Assembly: GCF_009295825.1 (NCBI RefSeq)
Contig: NZ_WHKF01000007.1
Coordinates: forward strand, 62,001-126,000
Length of the DNA stretch: 64,000 nucleotides
Direction: 5' to 3'
Source of the DNA: Marinifilum sp. N1E240
GTDB lineage: Bacteria; Bacteroidota; Bacteroidia; Bacteroidales; Marinifilaceae
Part shown: positions 1 through 8,802 of the stretch, piece after piece
Layout: each line of letters opens with the position of its first letter
Numbering within the stretch: position 1 is the stretch's first letter
The notes under the pieces: model-generated
Seen by the model: the letters and a program-made list of their open reading frames with translations, nothing else
The model's database searches: none
What the model was told of the DNA's origin: nothing
Program-made: the position numbers and the translations under genes

Positions 1-1578
1 CTCAATTTTATTTATTTGGTTCTGATAGCGCAATTGGTGTTGTTTGTTTCACGAATGTCTGTTGAGTTCATTAGATCGTGGATCTTACTACACATTTCAA
101 CCAGAATTAATATATCATTGATATCTGATTTTCTGATTAAGCTGATGAAATTGCCAATTGGCTTTTTTGATATCAAAATGATTGGAGATTTATTACAAAG
201 GATTCAAGATCATACAAGAATCGAAAATTTCTTGACATCGTCAACATTAAATGTATTGTTCTCGATGGTAAATTTGGTGATTTTCGGAGCTGTATTGGCA
301 GTTTATAACATGCAGATTTTCTTTATTTTTCTTTTAGGTTCTGCATTGTATTTAATTTGGGTGAACTTGTTCTTACGTAAACGTCGTGAGTTGGATGGCA
401 AACGTTTCGCTCAATTGTCAAGCAATCAAAATTCTTTGGTACAGTTAATTACCGGAATGCAAGAAATTAAGCTGAACAATTGTGAAAAGCAAAAACGTTG
501 GGAATGGGAACAAATTCAGGCAGAATTGTTTCAGGTTCGAACCAAAGGCTTAGCTTTAAATCAGTATCAAATATCAGGTTCAATATTTTTTAACGAAACC
601 AAGAATATCATTATCACTTTTTTGGCAGCAAAAGCAGTTGTGGACGGTCAAATGACACTCGGTATGATGATGGCTGTTCAGTATATTATTGGTCAGTTAA
701 ACTCACCCTTAGATAATTTGGTTCAGGTAATTCATTCGTGGCAAGATGCTAAAATTTCTTTGGAACGATTGGGCGAAATACACGAAATGAAAAATGAGGA
801 AGAACATTCAGATGAAAAAATTAGCGAAATTCCAGGAGAGAAAACCATAAATATTGACAAAGTTTGCTTCCAATATGAAGGTCCTCATTCCGAAATGGTT
901 TTGAACGAAGTTAATTTGGATGTAGAGCATGGTAAAACTACAGCTATTGTAGGAGCATCGGGTAGTGGTAAAACTACTTTAATTAAACTGATGTTAGGTT
1001 TTTATCCTACTACAAAGGGTAGAATTTCATTAGGTGGAGTTACTTTGGCAAATTACAGTTCTTCTATGTGGAGACAAAACTGTGGTGTTGTAATGCAGGA
1101 CGGGTTTATTTTCTCGGATACTATTGCAAAAAACATTGCTGTAGGAGTTGAGCATATCGATAAAAAGAGATTGCTTTATGCAGTGCAAGTTGCCTGTATC
1201 GATCAATTTATAGAAACCTTACCATTGCGATATAATACCAATATTGGTGCGAATGGTCACGGTTTAAGCCAAGGTCAGAAACAAAGAATACTAATTGCTC
1301 GTGCGGTTTATAAGAATCCTGAATTTCTTTTCTTCGATGAAGCTACAAATGCATTAGATGCCAATAATGAATTGGCAATTATGGAGAATTTGGATGAGTT
1401 CAATAAGGGTAGAACTGTTGTGGTGGTTGCACACCGATTAAGTACAGTGCGTAATGCTGATAAGATTATCGTTTTGGAAAAAGGGGAAATTGTTGAGCAA
1501 GGTACACATGAAGAATTAACACGTTTAGAAGGTAAGTATTATCAGTTGGTTAAAAATCAGTTGGAATTAGGGAATTAA
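1..1578 (+). CDS. Peptide/bacteriocin-type ABC exporter, permease-ATPase fusion (5' truncated)
   Basis: The reading frame is open to base 1, so the N-terminus lies outside the window. What remains is a transmembrane ABC exporter domain (about the first 250 residues) followed by an ATPase domain with Walker A GASGSGKTT, signature LSQGQKQR, Walker B FLFFDEAT and H-loop AHRLST. The product would be an inner-membrane exporter of the type I secretion class. The HlyD adaptor gene starts 14 bases downstream, the usual pairing for peptide exporters in Bacteroidota. Many relatives carry an N-terminal C39 peptidase domain; whether this one does cannot be seen here. The substrate is unknown. Confidence 0.9.
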   Translation, partial: LNFIYLVLIAQLVLFVSRMSVEFIRSWILLHISTRINISLISDFLIKLMKLPIGFFDIKMIGDLLQRIQDHTRIENFLTSSTLNVLFSMVNLVIFGAVLAVYNMQIFFIFLLGSALYLIWVNLFLRKRRELDGKRFAQLSSNQNSLVQLITGMQEIKLNNCEKQKRWEWEQIQAELFQVRTKGLALNQYQISGSIFFNETKNIIITFLAAKAVVDGQMTLGMMMAVQYIIGQLNSPLDNLVQVIHSWQDAKISLERLGEIHEMKNEEEHSDEKISEIPGEKTINIDKVCFQYEGPHSEMVLNEVNLDVEHGKTTAIVGASGSGKTTLIKLMLGFYPTTKGRISLGGVTLANYSSSMWRQNCGVVMQDGFIFSDTIAKNIAVGVEHIDKKRLLYAVQVACIDQFIETLPLRYNTNIGANGHGLSQGQKQRILIARAVYKNPEFLFFDEATNALDANNELAIMENLDEFNKGRTVVVVAHRLSTVRNADKIIVLEKGEIVEQGTHEELTRLEGKYYQLVKNQLELGN

Positions 1579-1592
1579 ATTTGTGTCTAAAA

Positions 1593-2891
1593 ATGGAGAA
1601 AGATAACAATATAGAGTTACGTTCGGACGAAGTAAAAGAGATTTTAGGTAGAGTTCCGAACTGGATCATTCGAAGTGGAACCACACTGTTTTTTGTTGTA
1701 ATATTCACAATAATAGTTGGTAGTTACTTTTTTAAATATCCTGATATTATCGGATCTAGATTGGTATTAAGTACATTGAATCCACCAGCTGAATTAGTCG
1801 CTCGATCTTCAGGAAAGATTCAAATTTTATACGTTGAAGATAATCAAGAAGTCAAAAAAGGAAACCTTCTGGCAATTATTGATAATCCTGCGATTATTGA
1901 TGACGTATTTTTGTTAAAAGAAAGATTGGATGTTTTCCAGGGACATTTAACTGGAAAGGAGAGTATTGAATCAAATTTATTGGAAAGTAATTTTAGATTA
2001 GGTGAAATTCAGTCGTATTATAATGGTTTTTTAAAAGCTTATGTAGATTATCATCGCTTTTTCGAACTTGAGTATTATGACAGAAAGATTGTATCTCTTA
2101 ATGATCAGGTAAGTAAATACAATATGTTTTACGATCGCCAATATCAGCAAAAAAAGATCTTGGAAAGTGAATTGGCTATTTCTAAGAAGCAATATGTAAG
2201 GGATTCCTCGCTTTATCAAAGAGGAGTAATTTCCCAATCTGATTTTCAGAATGCGAAGAAAAAATACTTGGATCAATCCTATACATTTCACGGATCACGT
2301 ACATCTTTGGCATCAACTCAGATAAGTATTTCTGAAGTTAAACAGCAAATTATCGATATGGAATTGCAGAAAGAGAATGAGAGAAAGGAACTGCAAAACT
2401 TGATGATCCAAACCTTTGATAATTTAACTGCACAGATTGATATTTGGGAACAGAGATACATAATAAAATCTCCAATAGATGGAAAGGTTAGTTTCAATAA
2501 ATTTTACAGTTCCAATCAAAATGTTGAACAGGGAGAAAGAGTTTTCACCGTTTTGCCAAACGATTCAACCGAAATTATTGCGAAAGTTGAATTGGGCATA
2601 AGTGGTGCAGGTAAAGTAAAAGTTGGACAACGAGTGAATATAAAATTAGATAATTATCCTTATCTTGAGTATGGAATGTTGGAAGGAACTATACAATCGA
2701 TATCAAAAATCCCTGAGGATCAGAAATATACTTTAGATGTTGATTTTCCTAAAGGATTAGTGACTAATTACGGTATAGAGCTTGAATTTGCACAAAAAAT
2801 TGAAGGTGATGCCGAAATTATTACTGAGGATCTGCGATTATTACAAAGAATATTTAGTCCATTGAGAGCTCTATTGAAGGAAAGATTGTAG
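1593..2891 (+). CDS. HlyD-family membrane fusion protein
   Basis: This is the periplasmic adaptor of a type I secretion system, linking the inner-membrane ABC exporter just upstream to an outer-membrane channel. It has one N-terminal membrane segment (about residues 20-42), a lipoyl-like half ending near PPAELVARSSGKI, a long central coiled-coil hairpin rich in Q, K and E, a returning lipoyl half (IKSPIDGKVSF) and a C-terminal beta-barrel segment. I chose the ATG at 1593; an in-frame TTG at 1581 lies only two bases after the upstream stop and is less likely. The two genes are almost certainly co-transcribed. No TolC-like gene is nearby. Confidence 0.9.
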   Translation: MEKDNNIELRSDEVKEILGRVPNWIIRSGTTLFFVVIFTIIVGSYFFKYPDIIGSRLVLSTLNPPAELVARSSGKIQILYVEDNQEVKKGNLLAIIDNPAIIDDVFLLKERLDVFQGHLTGKESIESNLLESNFRLGEIQSYYNGFLKAYVDYHRFFELEYYDRKIVSLNDQVSKYNMFYDRQYQQKKILESELAISKKQYVRDSSLYQRGVISQSDFQNAKKKYLDQSYTFHGSRTSLASTQISISEVKQQIIDMELQKENERKELQNLMIQTFDNLTAQIDIWEQRYIIKSPIDGKVSFNKFYSSNQNVEQGERVFTVLPNDSTEIIAKVELGISGAGKVKVGQRVNIKLDNYPYLEYGMLEGTIQSISKIPEDQKYTLDVDFPKGLVTNYGIELEFAQKIEGDAEIITEDLRLLQRIFSPLRALLKERL

Positions 2892-2921
2892 GTTTCTTAT
2901 CTAATTTTAAAAAATTGGATT

Positions 2922-3875
2922 ATGGAGAAACTCGCGGTTGGAATTGATATAGGAGGAACATACACAGTATTTGGCTTAGTTGATCGAAATGGCAATATTG
3001 TAGAGGAAGGAGAATTTTACACCAAAAATTTTTCTGATTTCAATCTGTTTATCGATGAACTTTTTACTAAAATTAAGAGCTTATTATCAACATGTAAAAA
3101 CGAATTTGAAATTGTAGGAGTAGGAGTGGGAGCCCCAAATGCCAATTTTTATAATGGTTTTATTCAAGACGCATCTAATCTTCCTTGGAAAGGGAAACTT
3201 CCTTTGGGGGATATGTTAAAAGAACTGTTTCAACTTCCGGTTTATATTACTAATGATGCCAACGCTTCCGCTATTGCTGAAATGATTTATGGTGGTGCTA
3301 AGGGATTAAGTAATTTCATGGTTTTAACCTTAGGAACTGGTTTAGGAAGTGGAATTGTTATCAATAACGAATTGGTGTATGGACACTCTGGTTTTGCCGG
3401 CGAAATAGGACATATTATAGCTCGCCCTGAGGGTAGACAATGCGGATGTGGTCGTTACGGCTGTTTGGAAACTTATGTGTCTGCAACGGGGATTAAAAGA
3501 ACAGTTAGTAAATTGTTAGCGAAATACTCATATAGTAGTGAATTAAGAAGTATTCCCTATAATAAAATGAGTGCTAAACGATTGGCAAATGCAGCTTATA
3601 AAGGTGATAAAATCGCAATAGAAGCATTCGAATTTACCGGAAAAATATTAGGTATGGCTTTGGCAAATGTAATTGCCTTAAACAACCCGCAATCCATTTT
3701 TCTTACTGGAGGATTATCTAAAGCAGGAGACTTAATTTTAAAACCAACCAAGTACCATATGGAGGAGAACCTACTTTCTGTATTCGAAGGGATGACTAAT
3801 TTAAAGTTAACATCGGTTAATGGAAATTCTGGTATTTTGGGCTCTTCGGCAATGGTATGGAAACTAGTAGAATAA
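2922..3875 (+). CDS. ROK-family sugar kinase (glucokinase-like)
   Basis: The 317-residue protein has the ROK-family phosphate loop at its N-terminus (GIDIGGTYTVFGLVD), the sugar-binding NDANASA segment, GTGLGSGIV, and the ROK signature ending in the zinc-binding Cys cluster CGCGRYGCLE followed by TYVSATGI. ROK kinases phosphorylate glucose or related hexoses with ATP in the cytoplasm. There is no N-terminal helix-turn-helix, so it is an enzyme rather than a ROK repressor. It sits 30 bases behind the hlyD-like gene and may be read from the same transcript, although a functional link is not evident. The exact sugar cannot be assigned from sequence alone. Confidence 0.9.
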   Translation: MEKLAVGIDIGGTYTVFGLVDRNGNIVEEGEFYTKNFSDFNLFIDELFTKIKSLLSTCKNEFEIVGVGVGAPNANFYNGFIQDASNLPWKGKLPLGDMLKELFQLPVYITNDANASAIAEMIYGGAKGLSNFMVLTLGTGLGSGIVINNELVYGHSGFAGEIGHIIARPEGRQCGCGRYGCLETYVSATGIKRTVSKLLAKYSYSSELRSIPYNKMSAKRLANAAYKGDKIAIEAFEFTGKILGMALANVIALNNPQSIFLTGGLSKAGDLILKPTKYHMEENLLSVFEGMTNLKLTSVNGNSGILGSSAMVWKLVE

Positions 3876-3920
3876 TTTGTAGATTTGATAGCTTTATCAA
3901 TAAAACACCATTAGTATTAA

Positions 3921-4910
3921 ATGAGATTTCTATTTATTTTATTTACTCTTATCCTTATTTGCTCCAATACTTTAGTTGGGCAATTTCGAATAGAGCCATT
4001 CCCAACTCATAATCAAAGCCCATTAATTCATTTCTTTGGTATGCCGGTTAATACTGGAGGGAAGGTTTTAGGAAAGGGTGAATTCATTTTTAATAACTAT
4101 TTAAATATCTCAAATAGTGCTACTCGATCCAGGATTTTAGAAGAAGCCATTTATCTCGATGGTGAGTTGTACCGTAATGATTTTTCTGTTCGATATGGAC
4201 TATCCAATAAATTAGAACTTGGTATAAATATACCACTTGTAAAGCATGCTGGAGGTATTATGGACCCTTTTATTAAAGGTTGGCATAGTGCTTTTGGTTT
4301 GCCTGGTAAATCCAGAGAGGTGATGCCAAATCAGCATTTAGCCTACATGTACATGGAAAACAATAAAGCGGTATTGTTAATGGAAAAAAGTGAGTTTGAT
4401 ATTGGGGATATTTCTTTGAATTTAGCTACTCAACTATTTAAAGGTAAGTATAATAATTTAACAATTAAAGTATTTTTCAAATTTGCTACTGGCGATAAGA
4501 CTAACTTGATTGGAAGCGGAACGAATGATTATGGTATTCAAATTTCTGGGGAAAATACATCCATTATAAAATCAAGAAATTTGAGTTTTTTTTATTCAAC
4601 AGGATTTTTGAAAATTGGTTCTGGTGCATTGTTATCAGATAAACTAAGTAAGAATTTATTTTTTGGAAATATTGGTTGTGGTGTTAAGTTGAAGAATAAA
4701 TTTATCCCTAAATTACAGTTCGATTTTCATTCCGAGTTTTACAAACAATCAGCAACAAAACAACTTGGAAATAAGTCGATACAAATGGTTTTGGGAACTG
4801 ATTACCTTGTAACAAATACTATTAAATTTTCAGCTTCCTTTACTGAAGATTTGATTGTAAATACTTCGCCTGATTTTGTGTTACAGTTTGGTGTATCGTT
4901 TAAATTATAA
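3921..4910 (+). CDS. DUF3187-like outer-membrane beta-barrel protein
   Basis: The 329-residue product starts with a signal peptide (hydrophobic residues 2-18, cleavage near VGQF). The body alternates hydrophobic and polar residues and ends in an aromatic/hydrophobic strand (VLQFGVSFKL), as expected of an outer-membrane barrel. The N-terminal NQSPLIHFFGMP segment and the general layout resemble DUF3187 proteins, whose function is not known. It lies between the ROK kinase and a YccF gene on the same strand, with a 45-base gap upstream. The family assignment is from memory of motif layout and is moderate; the export and barrel reading is firmer. Confidence 0.6.
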   Translation: MRFLFILFTLILICSNTLVGQFRIEPFPTHNQSPLIHFFGMPVNTGGKVLGKGEFIFNNYLNISNSATRSRILEEAIYLDGELYRNDFSVRYGLSNKLELGINIPLVKHAGGIMDPFIKGWHSAFGLPGKSREVMPNQHLAYMYMENNKAVLLMEKSEFDIGDISLNLATQLFKGKYNNLTIKVFFKFATGDKTNLIGSGTNDYGIQISGENTSIIKSRNLSFFYSTGFLKIGSGALLSDKLSKNLFFGNIGCGVKLKNKFIPKLQFDFHSEFYKQSATKQLGNKSIQMVLGTDYLVTNTIKFSASFTEDLIVNTSPDFVLQFGVSFKL

Positions 4911-4926
4911 TTTATAAATAGTTGAT

Positions 4927-5295
4927 ATGAAGATCATTGGAAATATTATTTGGATAATTTTTGGTGGATTATTTATTTTCTTGGAATATATAATCACAGG
5001 GTTTTTAATGTGTTTAACGATCGTTGGTATACCATTTGGTCTAAAAATCATGCAATTATCCATCTTGGGATTAGCTCCTTTTGGTCAAAAGGTGGAATAC
5101 AATGAGCATGCCGGTGGGTGTCTTAGTATTATCTTAAATATTATTTGGATTTTTATTGGTGGTATTTGGATTGCTTTAACCCATCTTGTGTTTGCTCTGT
5201 TCTTTGCATTAACAATAATTGGAATTCCTTTTGCTGTTCAGCATGTTAAATTAGCGGGATTTGCACTTACTCCATTTGGGAAAAGTATTCGGTAA
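4927..5295 (+). CDS. YccF-family inner-membrane protein
   Basis: The small 122-residue membrane protein is built from two similar halves, each with hydrophobic segments and the repeated phrases LTIVGIPFGLK and LTIIGIPFAVQ followed by APFG or TPFG. This duplicated architecture is typical of YccF (DUF307) proteins, which are predicted integral inner-membrane proteins of unknown role. It follows the DUF3187-like gene by 16 bases and ends just before a strong hairpin terminator, so it is probably the last gene of this transcript. Confidence 0.85.
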   Translation: MKIIGNIIWIIFGGLFIFLEYIITGFLMCLTIVGIPFGLKIMQLSILGLAPFGQKVEYNEHAGGCLSIILNIIWIFIGGIWIALTHLVFALFFALTIIGIPFAVQHVKLAGFALTPFGKSIR

Positions 5296-5318
5296 GACAA
5301 AAGTCTATAAAAAAGAAT

Positions 5319-5349
5319 ATCCCGGCCTAAGAGGCACGGGATTTTCACA
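5319..5349 (+). terminator. Rho-independent terminator after the YccF gene
   Basis: ATCCCGGCCT pairs with AGGC-A-CGGGAT around a three-base AAG loop with one bulged A, followed by TTTTC. It ends the transcript that includes the YccF gene. Confidence 0.75.
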
Positions 5350-5552
5350 AAATACTTAAACAACAAACACTAACATAAACGTTCCTTAACGCGTATGAAG
5401 AGCAAATGTGGGAAAAATATATTGGATATGAAAGTATTCAGAAATATATAATGATAAAATTATCAGATACTTCCACCGAAAACGTTTGTATCACTCTTAT
5501 TTATTTTCGATATAAATACTGAAAGGTCTTTTTTTCGAATTAAATTTAGAAT

Positions 5553-5568
5553 TGCTCCACGTGGAACA
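5553..5568. other. parS-like ParB-binding palindrome (site A)
   Basis: TGCTCCACGTGGAACA differs at one position from a perfect 16-bp palindrome and matches the chromosomal ParB-site consensus TGTTnCACGTGnAACA except at the third base. It is intergenic. A second copy sharing the 12-base core TCCACGTGGAAC lies behind mnmG at 18842. Function as a centromere site is inferred from the match. Confidence 0.65.
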
Positions 5569-5633
5569 CTGTAAAAAATGTTGAGTATTCATTTTCAGAT
5601 GCTTTCCTTAAAAGCTCGTCATGAAAAATCTCA

Positions 5634-5641
5634 TATCTTTG
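5634..5641 (+). promoter_or_regulatory. -7 promoter box of the flippase gene
   Basis: TATCTTTG matches the Bacteroidota -7 consensus TAnnTTTG, 28 bases before the TTG start at 5669. No clear -33 TTTG is seen at the usual distance. Confidence 0.5.
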
Positions 5642-5668
5642 CACTTTTAATCGAAATACTATAAAAAA

Positions 5669-7153
5669 TTGAACCCACTTAAGAAACTTGCTGGTGAAAC
5701 TGCCATTTATGGAGTTAGCTCGATTGTTGGTCGCTTTTTAAATTGGCTATTGTTTCCAATTTATACATACATTTTTGCACCGGATGAATATGGTGTTGTT
5801 GCCAATTTAATGTCTTACGTTGCTCTTTTGCTCGTTTTACTTACTTATGGTATGGAAACCGGTTATTTTCGGTTTGCCAATAAGGATGGAAAGGCTGACA
5901 TTACATTTTCTACTGGTTTTTTAAGTTTAACAACTACCACTTTATTATTCTGGTTTTTTGTTCTTGTTTTTATAAATCCGCTAGGTATATTTTTAAAAAT
6001 ACCTGAGCACCAGGAGTATATCTTACTTCTTGCAATAACCCTTGGATTAGATGCAATTACAGCTTTACCTTTTGCAAAACTTCGTTTGCAAAACAGAGCC
6101 TTTCGTTATGCAGGATTAAAGTTGTTCAATATTTTTATCAATCTAGGAATCAATTTATTTTTCCTTGTACTTTGTCCATGGATTTATGAAAACTTTCCCA
6201 ACATCCCTATAGAAACCATTTGGAATCCTGAAATTGGAATTGGCTATATCTTTATTGCATATTGCGTGGCATCTATTGCTAATTTCCTTTTATTACTGCC
6301 AGATTTTAAAATGTTTAGATTTCAAATTCATTGGCAATTACTTAAAGATATTCTGAGCTATTCATGGCCTATTTTGATTGTTGGTGCCTGCGGAATGATT
6401 AATATCAATTTAGATAAGATACTGCTGCCAAAATTAATTCCTGCAGAATTAAATCCTATGCACCAAACAGGTATTTACGCAGCAAATTACAAACTGGCGG
6501 TTGTTATGACTTTATTCATTCAGGCATTTCGATACGCTTTTGAACCCTTCTTTTTTGCTCAAGCAAAAGAGAAAAACTCAAAACAAGTTTATGCTGACGT
6601 TCTAAAGTATTTTACTGTATTTGGGATGTTTATTTTTCTGGGTGTAATGTTCTATATGGACATTGTAAAATTTCTAATTAAATCTACATATCACGAAGGA
6701 TTAAGTATCGTACCTTATGTATTGTTGGGTAATTTTTTCTTTGGTGTATTTTACTCACTATCCTTATGGTATAAGCTCAGCGATAAAACTCGATATGGTG
6801 CTTTATTGGCAATTATAGGTTCAATTATTACTATAGTTCTAAACTTCTTATTAGTACCTAGAATTGGTTATATGGGAGCTGCATATGCTGTATTCATCTG
6901 CTTTATTTTAATGATGATTGTTTCATATTACCTGGGGCAGAAATATTATCCAGTACCGTATGATTTAAAAAGAATTTTCCTCTACTTTCTTGCTGCAATG
7001 CTTTTATATTGGATTAGTTCTCAAATTCAATTCGATAATCAATGGCTTAAAATGGCTGCAAAAACACCTTTATTTATCGGATTTATAATTTTGGTGATTC
7101 AAAAAGAAGGCTTGTGGAATCCACTTTTAAAGTTGCTTCGTTTGAAAAAATAG
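5669..7153 (+). CDS. Polysaccharide/lipid-linked saccharide flippase (MATE-like, Wzx type)
   Basis: The 494-residue protein is highly hydrophobic with about 12-14 membrane segments, and begins [19 protein letters not shown], a typical start for oligosaccharide flippases of the polysaccharide biosynthesis (RfbX/Wzx) family. It would move lipid-linked saccharides across the inner membrane. The start is TTG at 5669, which places this conserved N-terminus correctly; no ATG lies nearby. It heads a same-strand envelope block (dUTPase, nucleotidyltransferase, TPR protein, DUF4292 lipoprotein, EnvC-like protein), an arrangement I recall from other Bacteroidota. The substrate is unknown. Confidence 0.85.
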   Translation: MNPLKKLAGETAIYGVSSIVGRFLNWLLFPIYTYIFAPDEYGVVANLMSYVALLLVLLTYGMETGYFRFANKDGKADITFSTGFLSLTTTTLLFWFFVLVFINPLGIFLKIPEHQEYILLLAITLGLDAITALPFAKLRLQNRAFRYAGLKLFNIFINLGINLFFLVLCPWIYENFPNIPIETIWNPEIGIGYIFIAYCVASIANFLLLLPDFKMFRFQIHWQLLKDILSYSWPILIVGACGMININLDKILLPKLIPAELNPMHQTGIYAANYKLAVVMTLFIQAFRYAFEPFFFAQAKEKNSKQVYADVLKYFTVFGMFIFLGVMFYMDIVKFLIKSTYHEGLSIVPYVLLGNFFFGVFYSLSLWYKLSDKTRYGALLAIIGSIITIVLNFLLVPRIGYMGAAYAVFICFILMMIVSYYLGQKYYPVPYDLKRIFLYFLAAMLLYWISSQIQFDNQWLKMAAKTPLFIGFIILVIQKEGLWNPLLKLLRLKK

Positions 7154-7253
7154 CTTCAAGCATCGCTTCATTTTTTTTATCTTTCATAAGAGGATTGAAA
7201 AATGTATCTTAGCCATTCATTTAAAAGGGTGTTCATTTAAGGAATTTTATTCA

Positions 7254-7688
7254 ATGAAAGTTAAAATCGTTAATAAATCGAAACACGATTTACCAAAATA
7301 CAGTACTGAGTTATCTGCGGGTATGGACCTAAGGGCCAACATTTCGGAACCAGTTTTTCTTAAATCTTTGGAGAGAAAATTGATAAAAACGGGTTTATTT
7401 ATAGAGCTTCCTGCTGGCTATGAGGCTCAAATAAGACCAAGAAGTGGAATGGCTTTGAAGGAGGGGATTACTGTTTTAAATACTCCAGGAACTATCGATG
7501 CAGATTATCGTGGCGAAATTGGTGTAATTCTGGCAAACCTTTCCAATGAGGTAGTTGAAATTAATGATGGAGACAGAATTTGCCAAATGGTTATAGCTGC
7601 TCACGAAACTGTTAGCTGGGAACCAGTTGAAGAGTTAGAAGTATCGGAACGCGGTGCCGGAGGATTTGGACATACCGGAAAAGGTTAA
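7254..7688 (+). CDS. dut: Deoxyuridine 5'-triphosphate nucleotidohydrolase (dUTPase)
   Basis: The 144-residue length and all five conserved motifs fit trimeric dUTPase: [38 protein letters not shown] and the C-terminal [10 protein letters not shown] phosphate-binding arm. It hydrolyses dUTP to dUMP and pyrophosphate, keeping uracil out of DNA and feeding dTMP synthesis in the cytoplasm. It lies between the flippase and the sugar nucleotidyltransferase genes, with about 100 bases on either side, and is followed by a hairpin. Confidence 0.97.
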   Translation: MKVKIVNKSKHDLPKYSTELSAGMDLRANISEPVFLKSLERKLIKTGLFIELPAGYEAQIRPRSGMALKEGITVLNTPGTIDADYRGEIGVILANLSNEVVEINDGDRICQMVIAAHETVSWEPVEELEVSERGAGGFGHTGKG

Positions 7689-7707
7689 AGCGTTAAAAAT
7701 TATTAAT

Positions 7708-7750
7708 TTGGATCAAAACAACTTTCTAAAGCTTACATTTGATCCCAATT
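7708..7750 (+). terminator. Stem-loop after dut, possible terminator
   Basis: TTGGATCAAA pairs with TTTGATCCCAA (one extra C bulged) around a 20-base loop, followed by a short T-rich stretch. The U-run is weak, so partial termination is possible. Confidence 0.4.
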
Positions 7751-7790
7751 TTACCTATTTTATACATTACTACTACAAATTAATCAGTAA

Positions 7791-8795
7791 ATGAAGATTA
7801 TTGTACCTATGGCAGGGATGGGAAAGCGTATGCGCCCACATACCCTTACCGTACCAAAACCATTGATTCCTATTGCAGGAAAACCTATTGTTCAACGTTT
7901 AGTTGAAGAAATTGCTAAAGTTTCGAATGATAAGATTGATGAAATTGCTTTTATCATTGGCGATTTTGGCAAGGAAGTTGAGAATACTTTGTGCGATATT
8001 GCAGAAAATTTGGGTGCTAAGGCAAGTATCTATTATCAAACAGAAGCATTAGGAACAGCTCATGCTATTCACTGTGCTGCACCATCATTATCAGATAAAG
8101 TAGTTGTTGCTTTTGCGGATACTTTGTTCAAGGCAGATTTTGTTCTGGATGCTGATGCGGATAGTGTAATTTGGGTGCAGAAAGTTGAAGATCCTTCGGC
8201 ATTCGGTGTTGTTAAGCTTGGCGAAGACAGTAAAATTACCGACTTTGTAGAGAAGCCTCAGGAGTTTGTTTCCGATTTGGCAATTATTGGTATTTACTAT
8301 TTTAAAGATGGTGAAAACCTTAAGAACGAATTACAGTACTTGTTAGATAATAAAGTTGTTGTTAATGGAGAATATCAGTTAACAGATGCTTTAGAAAACA
8401 TGAAAAATAAAGGACTGGTATTTAAACCAGGGCAAGTTATAGAATGGATGGATTGTGGTAATAAAGATGCAACAGTTCATACAAATCAGAGAATTTTAGA
8501 ATATCACAAAGATGATGAACTGGTTTGTTCATCGGCATATCATGAAAATTCTATTATTATCCCTCCATGTTATATTGGAGAAAACGTTAAAATTGTTAAT
8601 TCGGTAGTGGGACCACACGTATCAGTTGGTTCTGGATCTACTGTAAGTAATACATTGGTTCGCAATTCAATAATTCAGAGAAATTCAAACTTAGAGCATT
8701 TGAACCTTGATAATTCAATGGTTGGAAATCACGTGGATATTCAAGGAGATGTTTCTGAATTGAATGTTGGAGATTTTGCGAGCTTTTCAAAATAG
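7791..8795 (+). CDS. Sugar-phosphate nucleotidyltransferase (NDP-sugar pyrophosphorylase)
   Basis: The N-terminal domain begins IIVPMAGMGKRMRPHT and continues KPLIPIAGKP, the nucleotide-binding signature of glucose-1-phosphate nucleotidyltransferases; TEALGTAHAI and FVEKPQEF follow. Residues from about 245 onward (IIPPCYIGENVKIVNSVVG and later repeats) form a left-handed beta-helix of hexapeptide type. The enzyme would make an NDP-sugar for glycan synthesis from NTP and a sugar 1-phosphate in the cytoplasm, consistent with the flippase upstream. The nucleotide and sugar specificity (dTTP, UTP or GTP) cannot be read safely. The TPR gene starts 8 bases downstream. Confidence 0.85.
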   Translation: MKIIVPMAGMGKRMRPHTLTVPKPLIPIAGKPIVQRLVEEIAKVSNDKIDEIAFIIGDFGKEVENTLCDIAENLGAKASIYYQTEALGTAHAIHCAAPSLSDKVVVAFADTLFKADFVLDADADSVIWVQKVEDPSAFGVVKLGEDSKITDFVEKPQEFVSDLAIIGIYYFKDGENLKNELQYLLDNKVVVNGEYQLTDALENMKNKGLVFKPGQVIEWMDCGNKDATVHTNQRILEYHKDDELVCSSAYHENSIIIPPCYIGENVKIVNSVVGPHVSVGSGSTVSNTLVRNSIIQRNSNLEHLNLDNSMVGNHVDIQGDVSELNVGDFASFSK

Positions 8796-8802
8796 ATAGC
8801 GG

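Larger units (their letters stand above)
5350..5668. other. Intergenic region with parS-like site and promoter
   Basis: Between the terminator and the flippase start there is no supportable gene on either strand; the longest ATG frame seen on the + strand is 18 codons (from 5395). The region is AT-rich and holds a parS-like palindrome (5553-5568) and a Bacteroidota -7 box (5634-5641). Nothing else is recognised. Confidence 0.6.

Noticed and set aside
2031-2291. Minus-strand 86-codon open frame inside the HlyD gene
   Set aside because: It lies wholly within a well-supported gene on the other strand and has no recognisable domain; it is a shadow frame.
5395-5451. 18-codon ORF in the gap before the flippase gene
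   Set aside because: It is very short, has no promoter or conserved features, and ends early.
8728-8745. CACGTGG string in the nucleotidyltransferase gene as a parS site
   Set aside because: The flanking bases do not form the palindrome (AATCACGTGGAT) and it lies in coding sequence.
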